54,628 nt of DNA from Phycisphaerales bacterium. GTDB lineage: Bacteria; Planctomycetota; Phycisphaerae; Phycisphaerales; SM1A02. This document shows, one piece after another, positions 1 to 7,205 of the stretch. The notes below the pieces were generated by a model. That model was not told the origin of the DNA. It did not search any database and was given only the letters and a program-made list of their open reading frames with translations. Made by a program: the position numbers and the translations under genes. The stretch is taken from positions 1-54,628 of the forward strand of contig SIAK01000015.1 of assembly GCA_009691805.1 (NCBI GenBank), given 5' to 3'. Every line of letters starts with the position of its first letter. Within the stretch, counting starts at the first letter, position 1.

Positions 1-2
1 AA

Positions 3-1103
3 GTGGAAACCCACGTGCTCGATTGGCTCGTGCATGCGCTCGGACTTCCCGCGCGATTTCTTTCGCAAGGCGCGGGCGGTGGTGTCTTGCAAGACACCGC
101 GAGTTCGGCAGCGCTTGTCGCGCTTGTGGCTGCGCGTGAACGCGCGACGCAATTCGAGAGTGACGCGCATGGCCTCGCGCATGCGGGGCGACGACTCACT
201 GCGTACACGAGTGATCAAGCGCATTCGTCGATTGAGAAGGCCGTGCGCATCGCAGGTCTCGGCAGAGATGCGTTACGGATTATTCCAACGGACAGCACAG
301 GTGCGATGCGCGTGGATCTCCTTCGCGCGCGCATGGCTGAAGATCGCGCGCTCGGGTTGACATGCGCCTTTGTGAATGCTTCCGTTGGCACGACGGGCGT
401 GCATGGATTCGATGATGTTGCCGAGATTGCGGAGGTCTGCCGCGAACACAATGTCGATCGCCCCATCTGGCTGCATGTCGATGCGGCGATGAGCGGAACT
501 GCGGCGCTCTGTCCTGAGTTTCGATTCGTCGTAGAAGGCGCGGAGTACGCAGACAGTTGGTGTTTCAATCCACACAAGTGGATGCCCGTGAACTTTGATT
601 GCGATGCGATGTTCGTGGCCAACCGCAGCGAACTCGTGCGCGCGTTAAGTGTCCTTCCTGAATATCTACGCAATGCCGCGACAGAATCTGGCAAGGTCAT
701 CGATTACCGCGATTGGCAGATTCCACTGGGTCGACGCTTTCGCGCGCTCAAACTCTGGTTCGTGCTGCGCTCGTGGGGACTGCACTCGCTGCGCACGATG
801 GTGCGTGAGCACGTCCGTCTCGCGCAAGAGCTCGCCGAGCGAGTGCGCGCTTCCAAGCATCTCGTCCTTGTGCAAGAACCGGAACTCAATCTCGTCGCAA
901 TCGCGCACGTGGATGGCGATGCTGCGACGGAAGCATTGCTGCAGCGCGTCAATGCGAGCGGCCACTCGATGGTCTCGCATTGTCGATTCCATGCAGGAGA
1001 TGCACATGAACATGGGCGATTCGTACTGCGCGTGTCCATCGGCGCACTTTCCACCAAGCGTGAACATGTTGAGCGGCTCTGCCAAGAACTCTCGTTAGAC
1101 TGA
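3..1103 (+). CDS. PLP-dependent group II decarboxylase (aromatic-L-amino-acid decarboxylase-like), 5' truncated by window edge
   Basis: Partial gene: 366 residues are visible and the family is normally about 470-500, so roughly the first 100 residues lie upstream of the window. The visible part starts in the substrate-binding region (GGGVLQDTASSA) and contains the pyridoxal-phosphate lysine in NPHKW near residue 195, preceded by the HVDAA motif with the cofactor-binding aspartate. These are hallmarks of the fold-type I decarboxylases acting on tyrosine, tryptophan, DOPA or related amino acids in the cytoplasm. The substrate cannot be told from this sequence. The stop codon is 4 bp before the next gene, a lipoprotein, but that gene has its own promoter-like box over the stop codon. 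Confidence 0.9.
   Translation: METHVLDWLVHALGLPARFLSQGAGGGVLQDTASSAALVALVAARERATQFESDAHGLAHAGRRLTAYTSDQAHSSIEKAVRIAGLGRDALRIIPTDSTGAMRVDLLRARMAEDRALGLTCAFVNASVGTTGVHGFDDVAEIAEVCREHNVDRPIWLHVDAAMSGTAALCPEFRFVVEGAEYADSWCFNPHKWMPVNFDCDAMFVANRSELVRALSVLPEYLRNAATESGKVIDYRDWQIPLGRRFRALKLWFVLRSWGLHSLRTMVREHVRLAQELAERVRASKHLVLVQEPELNLVAIAHVDGDAATEALLQRVNASGHSMVSHCRFHAGDAHEHGRFVLRVSIGALSTKREHVERLCQELSLD
1096..1101 (+). promoter_or_regulatory. Candidate -10 box (TAGACT) for leaderless lipoprotein mRNA
   Basis: TAGACT lies 6 bp before the ATG at 1108, inside the last codons of the decarboxylase gene. Transcription from it would begin at or next to the ATG. It belongs to the TAC/TAG-NNT set seen before many starts in this window; no good -35 is visible. 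Confidence 0.35.
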
Positions 1104-1107
1104 CCGC

Positions 1108-1887
1108 ATGAGAAACATTCGGCTTCTCCCCGTCGCGTTCGTTTGCCTCCTGCTGTGCTCAGGCTGCCGCACGTGGAGCGTCGTCACGGCGCAAGGGCCA
1201 GCCACTCCTGAAGTGCAGATCAGCGGCACAGCGCTTTCAAGTTCTCGCGAACTCGATGTTGCTGTGTGGACCATTCCCAATGCAGGACAGAGCACGGATC
1301 CTGCGGTGCGCAATAGTGTGGATGCCGCGTCGTGGAAACAAAATCTACTGCATGCGTGGACGACGAATTCCTACATCCTCGTACTCGCGATGCATCCCAT
1401 CCCGCTTCCAAAGCGCACGATGGGATTCTCGAAGTCGGGGAGCGAGATTCTCGCGCCACTCGGTCGCGAAACGAAGGTTCGCGCGTGGATCATTCCTTCC
1501 CTTCCTGCAGACACAGAGTGGTGCGAAGATCCAAACGCAGCGCTCACGCGCGAGCTTGATCTTCGCCGCCTTGCGACAAGATGGGACATGCGAAGATACG
1601 GCAAGCCGTGGTTCCATGAGCCGTTTCCGCAGACAACCGCAGAGTTCGCCGTGCGTCTGGATCAACTCGCGGTGCCGATCGATGGCACGATGGAGATTCA
1701 TCGCACCACTGAGTGGAGCACGCATGTAGAACTGCTCGGCACTGCGCAGGACAAACCTGTGCAACTCACCATTCACAGTCGACAAGTTGAAAAGTTCGAT
1801 CCGAAACTCGCCGCGCAAAGCGTCATCATGATTCCGTTCCTTCCGATCCTCGCGATAAGCGTTGCTTCTGGTGGCGCAGCACCGTAA
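1108..1887 (+). CDS. Putative lipoprotein of unknown function
   Basis: 259 residues. The first 20 form a lipoprotein signal peptide: positive MRN, a hydrophobic stretch, and the lipobox LCSGC with the lipidated cysteine at residue 20. The rest is a soluble domain without a motif I recognise. The last 20 residues contain a hydrophobic stretch (IMIPFLPILAISVASGG), which could be a strand or a membrane contact. It lies 4 bp after the decarboxylase and ends 3 bp before the convergent phosphoesterase gene. No function is assigned; export and lipid anchoring are the only supported statements. Confidence 0.75.
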   Translation: MRNIRLLPVAFVCLLLCSGCRTWSVVTAQGPATPEVQISGTALSSSRELDVAVWTIPNAGQSTDPAVRNSVDAASWKQNLLHAWTTNSYILVLAMHPIPLPKRTMGFSKSGSEILAPLGRETKVRAWIIPSLPADTEWCEDPNAALTRELDLRRLATRWDMRRYGKPWFHEPFPQTTAEFAVRLDQLAVPIDGTMEIHRTTEWSTHVELLGTAQDKPVQLTIHSRQVEKFDPKLAAQSVIMIPFLPILAISVASGGAAP

Positions 1888-1890
1888 GCC

Positions 1891-2733
1891 TTAACCTTCA
1901 GCGAGCGAACGCATTTCGACGAGCACGATTTCTGGTGGGCAATGCACGCGCAGCGGAAACCACGCGCCGACTCCGCGCGTCACGATGAGATGCGAACCGT
2001 CACGCTCGTAGAGACCTGATGTGAATCGGTGGGTAAACGCAAGGTTGTGTTGAGGCTTGGTTCGACGCGCAATCTGTCCGCCGTGCGTGTGACCCGCGAG
2101 CGTGAGCGGCACGCCAAGCGCGCTCGCGGATGCGAATGCTTTGGGATTGTGCGCAAGAAGAAGATGCGGCATCACGCCCATCTCACGCAAACGCAACGCG
2201 TCATCCTTGATGCGATTCGACCAATCGATGCCACCCACGGTGAGCGCGCTGCCACGGCGTTGCACTTCAATGCATTCATTCATCAACACCGTGATGCCTA
2301 CCGCGCGCGCGGCTGCAATAACTTTGCGCGGCGCGTGGAGATGATCATGATTGCCGAGCACCATAAAAATGCCGAGCGGCGCTTGAAGTTGCGCGAGTTC
2401 CGCGAACAAGAGTCCGCAATCATCCGCATGGAGATCGATGAGATCGCCTGTGAGCGCGACAAGGTCTGGCTCGGTCGCATTCGCGGTGATCACTGCTTCG
2501 CGAATGCGTTCGCTCGCGGCAAGATGACCGAAGTGAAAATCCGAGAGATGCGCGATCTTCAAGCCATCAAACGCGAGCGGCCAGTCGACATGTCCTACGG
2601 TGATCTTCGTGAGTTCAATCGGTTGACGAAGATGTCGCGCGCGCAGACGACCACCGGTGAGTCGATCGGGAACGACTGTGAAGAGCGCGTGTCGGATGCG
2701 CGCGCGGAGAAACTTCGTTGGATGACCATCCAT
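1891..2733 (-). CDS. Calcineurin-like metallophosphoesterase (YkuE/YaeI type)
   Basis: 280 residues with the full set of metallophosphoesterase motifs in order: SDFHFG, GDLID, GNHD, and near the C-terminus AGHTHGGQ. These residues bind two metal ions. The N-terminus is basic and amphipathic (FLRARIRHALF), as in the membrane-associated YkuE/YaeI/LpxH-like branch. The frame is open further upstream, but the ATG at 2733 is preferred because it sits 7 bp after the stop of the upstream outer-membrane-like gene on the same strand, whereas the longer version would overlap that gene by 80 bp. The likely substrate is a phospholipid-type phosphoester, which is inference from the family. Confidence 0.85.
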   Translation of the reverse strand: MDGHPTKFLRARIRHALFTVVPDRLTGGRLRARHLRQPIELTKITVGHVDWPLAFDGLKIAHLSDFHFGHLAASERIREAVITANATEPDLVALTGDLIDLHADDCGLLFAELAQLQAPLGIFMVLGNHDHLHAPRKVIAAARAVGITVLMNECIEVQRRGSALTVGGIDWSNRIKDDALRLREMGVMPHLLLAHNPKAFASASALGVPLTLAGHTHGGQIARRTKPQHNLAFTHRFTSGLYERDGSHLIVTRGVGAWFPLRVHCPPEIVLVEMRSLAEG

Positions 2734-2740
2734 GATGCGC

Positions 2741-3574
2741 TCAGAATCGCCAGGACGCGCCGACGACGATGCCTTGCAGACTGCCGGTGAGATCGATGTC
2801 GCGTCCGTCGTAACTTCCACCGATCAACTGATATCCCAAGCTCAATGCAAGGTGCGGCGTGCACCACAATCTGCATCCCGCGTCGATGTTCAGGGACATG
2901 CCGAATCCACCGTCAGATTGCAGCGGCATCGTTCCGCCAATCAGCACGTCGGTGTAGACCTCAAGTCGTTCCGCGAACGGCACCGCGTCACCGAGATCGA
3001 ATCCAACATCGAAGCCAGCGCCGACGCTTGGGACGAGAAACGAATCATTGCCTTCGAATGTATCGAACGCTGTGGTGTCGCTGATCGTGCGTGACATGTT
3101 CACGAACTCCAACGCGACGATGCCTTGGATCACGAAGGAGAACGCATTCGAATTCGGTGCAGCCTTCGCGTCGCCGTCGGCTGCGTAGGGCTCCCACAGG
3201 TCGTACGCAACTTGCGCGCCGAAGATCCATGCATCAAAGGACGACGTGAACGCGTCGCCGTTGTTCACGGTGATTCCTTCAAACGACATTGTCTCCGCCG
3301 CGATTCCACTTCCACTTGTCTCAAACGACATCCCCTGCAATGCCACGTGAAACTTTCCTTCATGGATCGTCATCGCCGCGTTGATCGCGATGGTGCTGTC
3401 ATGCAAGCCGATGTCTTCCACGGAAACTTGCGCCGCACCATCGTCGAAGTTCCCGACGAGTCTGGTGAAATACGCTTGCGCGCCAAAATCAAGTTTGAAC
3501 GCGCCCTCTGCGTTAACCTCTTCAACAGCCGTTGTTGCCGCGAACGCAGTCACGACGATGATGGATGCAAGCAT
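2741..3574 (-). CDS. Putative outer-membrane beta-barrel protein
   Basis: 277 residues with an N-terminal signal peptide (MLASIIVVTAFAATTA) followed by alternating polar/hydrophobic segments rich in Gly, Phe and Asp. It ends in phenylalanine (ASWRF), the usual last residue of outer-membrane barrels recognised by the BAM complex. No enzyme motif is seen. The frame stays open upstream to 3697, but the start at 3574 gives the signal peptide and has a TACTCT box 7 bp before it. Its start codon overlaps the other-strand ATG at 3573. The phosphoesterase follows after 7 bp, so the two are probably co-transcribed. The barrel call is an inference from composition and the C-terminal residue. Confidence 0.65.
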   Translation of the reverse strand: MLASIIVVTAFAATTAVEEVNAEGAFKLDFGAQAYFTRLVGNFDDGAAQVSVEDIGLHDSTIAINAAMTIHEGKFHVALQGMSFETSGSGIAAETMSFEGITVNNGDAFTSSFDAWIFGAQVAYDLWEPYAADGDAKAAPNSNAFSFVIQGIVALEFVNMSRTISDTTAFDTFEGNDSFLVPSVGAGFDVGFDLGDAVPFAERLEVYTDVLIGGTMPLQSDGGFGMSLNIDAGCRLWCTPHLALSLGYQLIGGSYDGRDIDLTGSLQGIVVGASWRF

Positions 3575-3581
3575 GGCTGAC

Positions 3582-3587
3582 AGAGTA
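3582..3587 (-). promoter_or_regulatory. Candidate -10 box (TACTCT) for the outer-membrane protein gene
   Basis: TACTCT on the minus strand ends 7 bp before the ATG at 3574, consistent with a leaderless transcript. It lies inside the possible N-terminal extension of arfB on the other strand. Confidence 0.35.
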
Positions 3588-3638
3588 CCTCCCCACAAAC
3601 CCGACCGCGCCGACGCCAAGCGGTTCGGTCCCTTGACG

Positions 3639-4085
3639 ATGACGCCCGACGGAAGAATTCGTTTGGGTCGCGGCTGCACGATCGTGCCCACGGACATCGA
3701 ATGGAACTTCTCGCGCAGCGGCGGTCCTGGCGGTCAACACGCGAACAAGACGAGCACGAAAGCGGAATTGCGTATTCGTCTGCACGCGATCCTTGGGCTC
3801 GATGACGCCGCGCTCGATCGACTGCGCATCATCGCGGCGCGACATTGCGTGGGTGAGGGCGTGGATGAAGCACTGCTCATCACCGACAGTCAGACTCGCT
3901 CGCAAGCGGACAATCGTGACGCGTGCACTGCTCGATTGAGCGCGCTCGTTTCGAGTGCTGCGATTCGTCCCAAGATTCGTCGAGCCACAAAGCGTACATG
4001 GGGTTCGGTGACGCGACGCCTTGATGAGAAGAAACGCGAAGGCGATAAGAAGCAAGGTCGTCAGTCGCCCAACGACGATCACTAA
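3639..4085 (+). CDS. arfB: Peptidyl-tRNA hydrolase ArfB-like (RF-1 domain, GGQ)
   Basis: 148 residues from this start. The peptidyl-tRNA hydrolysis motif GGPGGQHANKTSTK is complete, with GGQ at residues 31-33, close to its position in E. coli ArfB. The C-terminal tail is lysine/arginine-rich (RRATKRT, DEKKREGDKKQGRQ), the feature with which ArfB reads the empty mRNA channel of stalled ribosomes. The protein lacks the codon-recognition domains of true release factors. It releases nascent chains from stalled 70S ribosomes. A longer version starting at ATG 3573 (170 residues) is possible; its ATG overlaps the divergent start at 3574. It ends 4 bp before the convergent purM. Confidence 0.85.
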   Translation: MTPDGRIRLGRGCTIVPTDIEWNFSRSGGPGGQHANKTSTKAELRIRLHAILGLDDAALDRLRIIAARHCVGEGVDEALLITDSQTRSQADNRDACTARLSALVSSAAIRPKIRRATKRTWGSVTRRLDEKKREGDKKQGRQSPNDDH

Positions 4086-4089
4086 TCGC

Positions 4090-5166
4090 TTACGCGCCGA
4101 ACTCGAGTTGCACTTCGCCTGTCCCCTTCACGATCTCGCCGATGATCATTGCCTTCTCGCCAGAACGCTTCAGCGCCGCAAGCACTTTCTTCGCGTGCGC
4201 GGGGCGCACGATCACGGTGTAGCCAATACCCATGTTGAAGACGCGGAACATTTCATCGCGTTCGACGCCGCCTTGTTCTTGGATGAATGCGAAGATCGGA
4301 TGCGGCTTCCAGGATGTGCAATCGATGCGCGCGTCAAGGCCTTTCGGCAACGCGCGACTCACATTGCCAGGAAGTCCGCCACCCGTGATGTGCGCCATGC
4401 CCGAGATCGCCATCACACGCTTGTACCCAGCCACGAGTTTCACGATGGACTTCGCGTAGATGCGCGTGGGTTCGAGCAAGACATCAATCAATTTCTTGCC
4501 GCCGAAACCTGGGTACGCCTTCTTCAAGTCGAGCTTCTCATCTTTGATGATGCGGCGCACGAGCGTGTAACCGTTCGAATGCAATCCGCTCGCGGCAAGA
4601 CCGATGATGATGTCGCCCTTGCGCACGCGCGCGGGATCGATCACGCGCTTGAGTTCCACAACTCCTACGCAGAATCCTGCAACATCGAAGTCGCCCTTCG
4701 AATAGATGTCGGGCATCTCCGCGCACTCGCCGCCGAGCAGCGCGCAACCTGCAAGTTCGCAGCCGCGCGCAACACCTTCGATCATCGCAGTCGTTTCAAT
4801 CGGATCTAGTTTCGAGAGACCGAGATAGTCAAGAAAGAAGAGCGGCTCCGCGCCTTGCACGATGAGGTCGTTGACATTCATCGCGACGCAATCGATACCG
4901 ACCGTGTCATAAATCTTCGCATCCGCAGCGAGTTTCACTTTCGTGCCCACGCCATCCGTGCACGCGACCAACACAGGGTCGCGATAGTTGCGCTTGAAAA
5001 GTTGCTGATTGAAGTCGAGGCGGAACATGCCTGCGAACGCTCCGTGATGTCCGATCACGCGCGAAGAATGTGTGCGGCGCAAAATGGGTTTGATGCGTTC
5101 GACAACTTCGTCACCGGCGTCGATGTCAACACCAGATGCAGCATAGGTAAGCGGCTTTTTTGCCAT
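4090..5166 (-). CDS. purM: Phosphoribosylformylglycinamidine cyclo-ligase (AIR synthetase)
   Basis: 358 residues, full length for PurM. The enzyme closes the imidazole ring of FGAM to AIR with ATP in purine synthesis. Diagnostic segments are [11 protein letters not shown] at the N-terminus, the glycine/aspartate nucleotide site [10 protein letters not shown], the metal/ATP-binding [14 protein letters not shown], and [12 protein letters not shown]. The start at 5166 (MAKKPLTY) is where the family begins; the open frame upstream is unlike PurM. A TACACT box lies 10 bp before it. No other pur gene is next to it. It is divergent from sucD with a 94-bp gap. Confidence 0.97.
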   Translation of the reverse strand: MAKKPLTYAASGVDIDAGDEVVERIKPILRRTHSSRVIGHHGAFAGMFRLDFNQQLFKRNYRDPVLVACTDGVGTKVKLAADAKIYDTVGIDCVAMNVNDLIVQGAEPLFFLDYLGLSKLDPIETTAMIEGVARGCELAGCALLGGECAEMPDIYSKGDFDVAGFCVGVVELKRVIDPARVRKGDIIIGLAASGLHSNGYTLVRRIIKDEKLDLKKAYPGFGGKKLIDVLLEPTRIYAKSIVKLVAGYKRVMAISGMAHITGGGLPGNVSRALPKGLDARIDCTSWKPHPIFAFIQEQGGVERDEMFRVFNMGIGYTVIVRPAHAKKVLAALKRSGEKAMIIGEIVKGTGEVQLEFGA

Positions 5167-5176
5167 AGAGCGAGGG

Positions 5177-5182
5177 AGTGTA
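5177..5182 (-). promoter_or_regulatory. Candidate -10 box (TACACT) for purM
   Basis: TACACT on the minus strand, 10 bp before the purM ATG, in the divergent purM-sucD gap. A transcript from it would have a leader of only a few bases. The -35 region is poor. Confidence 0.35.
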
Positions 5183-5244
5183 GCGGTCACGCGCACGCTT
5201 GAGCGCTCGCGAGTGCCGCGCGTTTCACCGATGCGTGCTTGCTG

Positions 5245-5250
5245 TACGAT
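5245..5250 (+). promoter_or_regulatory. Candidate -10 box (TACGAT) for sucD
   Basis: TACGAT ends 10 bp before the sucD ATG at 5261. The leader would be a few bases long and no Shine-Dalgarno site is present. Confidence 0.35.
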
Positions 5251-5260
5251 CCTCGCCCCA

Positions 5261-6202
5261 ATGGCCATTCTCGTCGACGGAAACACTAAGGTTCTTTGTC
5301 AAGGCATCACCGGCGGCGCTGGCGCTTCGCACACCAAGGCGTGCGTCGAGTACGGCACGAAATTCGTCGGGGGCGTCACGCCTGGCAAGGGCGGACTCAA
5401 AGATCCAAACGGCATTCCGATCTTTGACACGGTGCGACAGGCTGTGGAAACAACAGGCGCTGATGCAACGATGATCTTCGTGCCGCCTTCGGGCGCTGCC
5501 GACGCCATTCTCGAAGCTGCTGCTGCAGGCATCCGCGTGATTTGCGCGATCACCGAGGGCGTGCCTGTGCAGGACATGATCCGCACGAAGGAAGCGCTCA
5601 AAGCATTTCCACACGCGGTGCTCATCGGACCCAACTGTCCGGGCATCATCACGCCCGCGCGTCGCGTGAGCGGTTCAGGCGCGGATGCAAAGTTTGAAGG
5701 TGGATGCAAGATCGGCATCATGCCTGGTTACATCCACACGCACCGCTCGAATGCGTCGAGCGGAAAAAACGTTGGCATCATCAGTCGTTCCGGCACGCTC
5801 ACCTATGAAGCGGTCTGGCAAACATCTGAACTCGGCATGGGTCAATCGACCTGCGTCGGCATCGGCGGCGATCCGGTGCGCGGCATGGGATTCATCGATG
5901 TGCTCGAACTCTTCGCAAAAGATGATGACACCGACGGCGTTGTGATGATTGGCGAAATCGGCGGCACCGATGAAGTCGATGCCGCCAAATGGATTCGCGA
6001 CAACATGAAGAAGCCCGTCGCGGGATTCATCGCCGGTCGCACCGCACCCAAAGGCAAGCGCATGGGTCATGCTGGCGCAATCATTGGTGGCGAAGAAGAC
6101 ACCGCGCAGGCGAAGATCGAAGCATTGCGCGCATGCGGCATCTTGGTTGCAGAGAGCCCTGCGGATCTCGGTTCGACGATGGCGCGCGCGCTCGGCATGT
6201 AA
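5261..6202 (+). CDS. sucD: Succinyl-CoA synthetase alpha subunit (ADP/GDP-forming)
   Basis: 313 residues. The CoA-binding Rossmann domain starts with [15 protein letters not shown]; the ligase domain carries the phosphohistidine loop GHAGAIIGG near residue 271. [11 protein letters not shown] and GIGGDP are also characteristic. It catalyses the TCA step succinyl-CoA + NDP + Pi to succinate + CoA + NTP with SucB/SucC. Two things are odd. A short insertion ([12 protein letters not shown]) follows KIGIMPG where most SucD proteins have about four residues. And the usual partner gene sucC is not adjacent: the neighbours are purM (divergent) and an SGNH-like gene 33 bp downstream. The start at 5261 is chosen because family alignment begins at [15 protein letters not shown]. 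Confidence 0.96.
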   Translation: MAILVDGNTKVLCQGITGGAGASHTKACVEYGTKFVGGVTPGKGGLKDPNGIPIFDTVRQAVETTGADATMIFVPPSGAADAILEAAAAGIRVICAITEGVPVQDMIRTKEALKAFPHAVLIGPNCPGIITPARRVSGSGADAKFEGGCKIGIMPGYIHTHRSNASSGKNVGIISRSGTLTYEAVWQTSELGMGQSTCVGIGGDPVRGMGFIDVLELFAKDDDTDGVVMIGEIGGTDEVDAAKWIRDNMKKPVAGFIAGRTAPKGKRMGHAGAIIGGEEDTAQAKIEALRACGILVAESPADLGSTMARALGM

Positions 6203-6223
6203 TGAACTTTCGCGCTGCCGCGT

Positions 6224-6229
6224 TATCCT
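6224..6229 (+). promoter_or_regulatory. Candidate -10 box (TATCCT) for the SGNH-like gene
   Basis: TATCCT ends 6 bp before ATG 6236, suggesting a leaderless mRNA separate from sucD. Confidence 0.3.
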
Positions 6230-6235
6230 TGGGTG

Positions 6236-7198
6236 ATGCGCTGCTTTCAGAAATCCACGACACTCATTGCGACATTCGCCAGCGGTGCGATGTTTGCTGC
6301 ATCCTTCACGAACGCACAGACGGCGGTCACTGCACCGCTTGCGCCTGCGCAGTCGAAGCCCATCGTCGCACCACAGGTTGAACGACCGCTTCGACTCGCG
6401 ATCATTGGCGCGAGTGCTTCCGCGGGTTTCGGTTGCTTTGCTGTGGAGACTCGCGAAGATGGAAAGTACGGCGCCGCAGTCGATCTGCAACGCTGCGTGA
6501 AGTTGGCATGCACCGAACGCGCGTGCGTCGTCACGGATCTTGCGAGCAGTTTATTTTTCAGCGCGCCTGTGAAACGCGGTGAAGGTCAGATGACGCGTGC
6601 GCTGAAATCCAATCCCGATGGCATCATCGCGATCGACTACTTGTTCTGGTACGTCTATGGATTCGACGGACCCACAGGCGACTTCCTCAAGGATGAAGAA
6701 GAGCGCGCAGCGAAACTCGAACTCGGACTCGCGCAACTCGCGTTGTGTCCCTGCCCTGTTGTTGTGGGCGATCTTCCCGACATGAGCGCGAGCGTGGGCA
6801 AGATGCTTTCGAGTTCGCAGATGCCGCAGCTTGCAACGATTGTGAAACTCAACACGCGGCTCAAGGAATGGGCAGCAAGTCATCCGCACGTGTGCATTTT
6901 CCCACTCGCCGCGCTCTCGGAAAAATTACGCGTCGAAAGCGTCATTGAGATCAACGGCGTGGAATGGAAAGCCACCGCCGATGAACCGTTGGTGCAAGAC
7001 GATCTATTGCATCCCACCGCGCGCGGACTCGCGGGCATGGCTGCGGTCGCGCTGAAAGCAATCGATCCGCTGCTCGCGGAAGAGTTTCGCGCGAAGTGTC
7101 CCGCGGACCCAGCGGCGATCTTTCAGCACATTCAGAAGTCACTTCCGAAACTGCCAGAGTCGCGACAACAAGCGAAAGTGCCGCTGTCCACGCCATGA
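6236..7198 (+). CDS. Secreted SGNH/GDSL-like hydrolase
   Basis: 320 residues. A signal peptide (ATFASGAMFAASFTNAQ) is followed by the domain core LRLAIIGASASAGFG, which resembles SGNH block I with serine in GxSxSxG in place of GDS, and near the C-terminus DDLLHPTARGLAGMA, which matches block V with the catalytic Asp and His (DxxHP). IAIDYLFWYVYG occupies the place of block III. These fit an exported esterase/acylhydrolase, probably acting on acylated carbohydrate or lipid; the substrate is unknown. A GTG codon 3 bp upstream is an alternative start. It faces the convergent glp-linked operon, 7 bp away. Confidence 0.7.
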   Translation: MRCFQKSTTLIATFASGAMFAASFTNAQTAVTAPLAPAQSKPIVAPQVERPLRLAIIGASASAGFGCFAVETREDGKYGAAVDLQRCVKLACTERACVVTDLASSLFFSAPVKRGEGQMTRALKSNPDGIIAIDYLFWYVYGFDGPTGDFLKDEEERAAKLELGLAQLALCPCPVVVGDLPDMSASVGKMLSSSQMPQLATIVKLNTRLKEWAASHPHVCIFPLAALSEKLRVESVIEINGVEWKATADEPLVQDDLLHPTARGLAGMAAVALKAIDPLLAEEFRAKCPADPAAIFQHIQKSLPKLPESRQQAKVPLSTP

Positions 7199-7205
7199 GT
7201 TTCGC

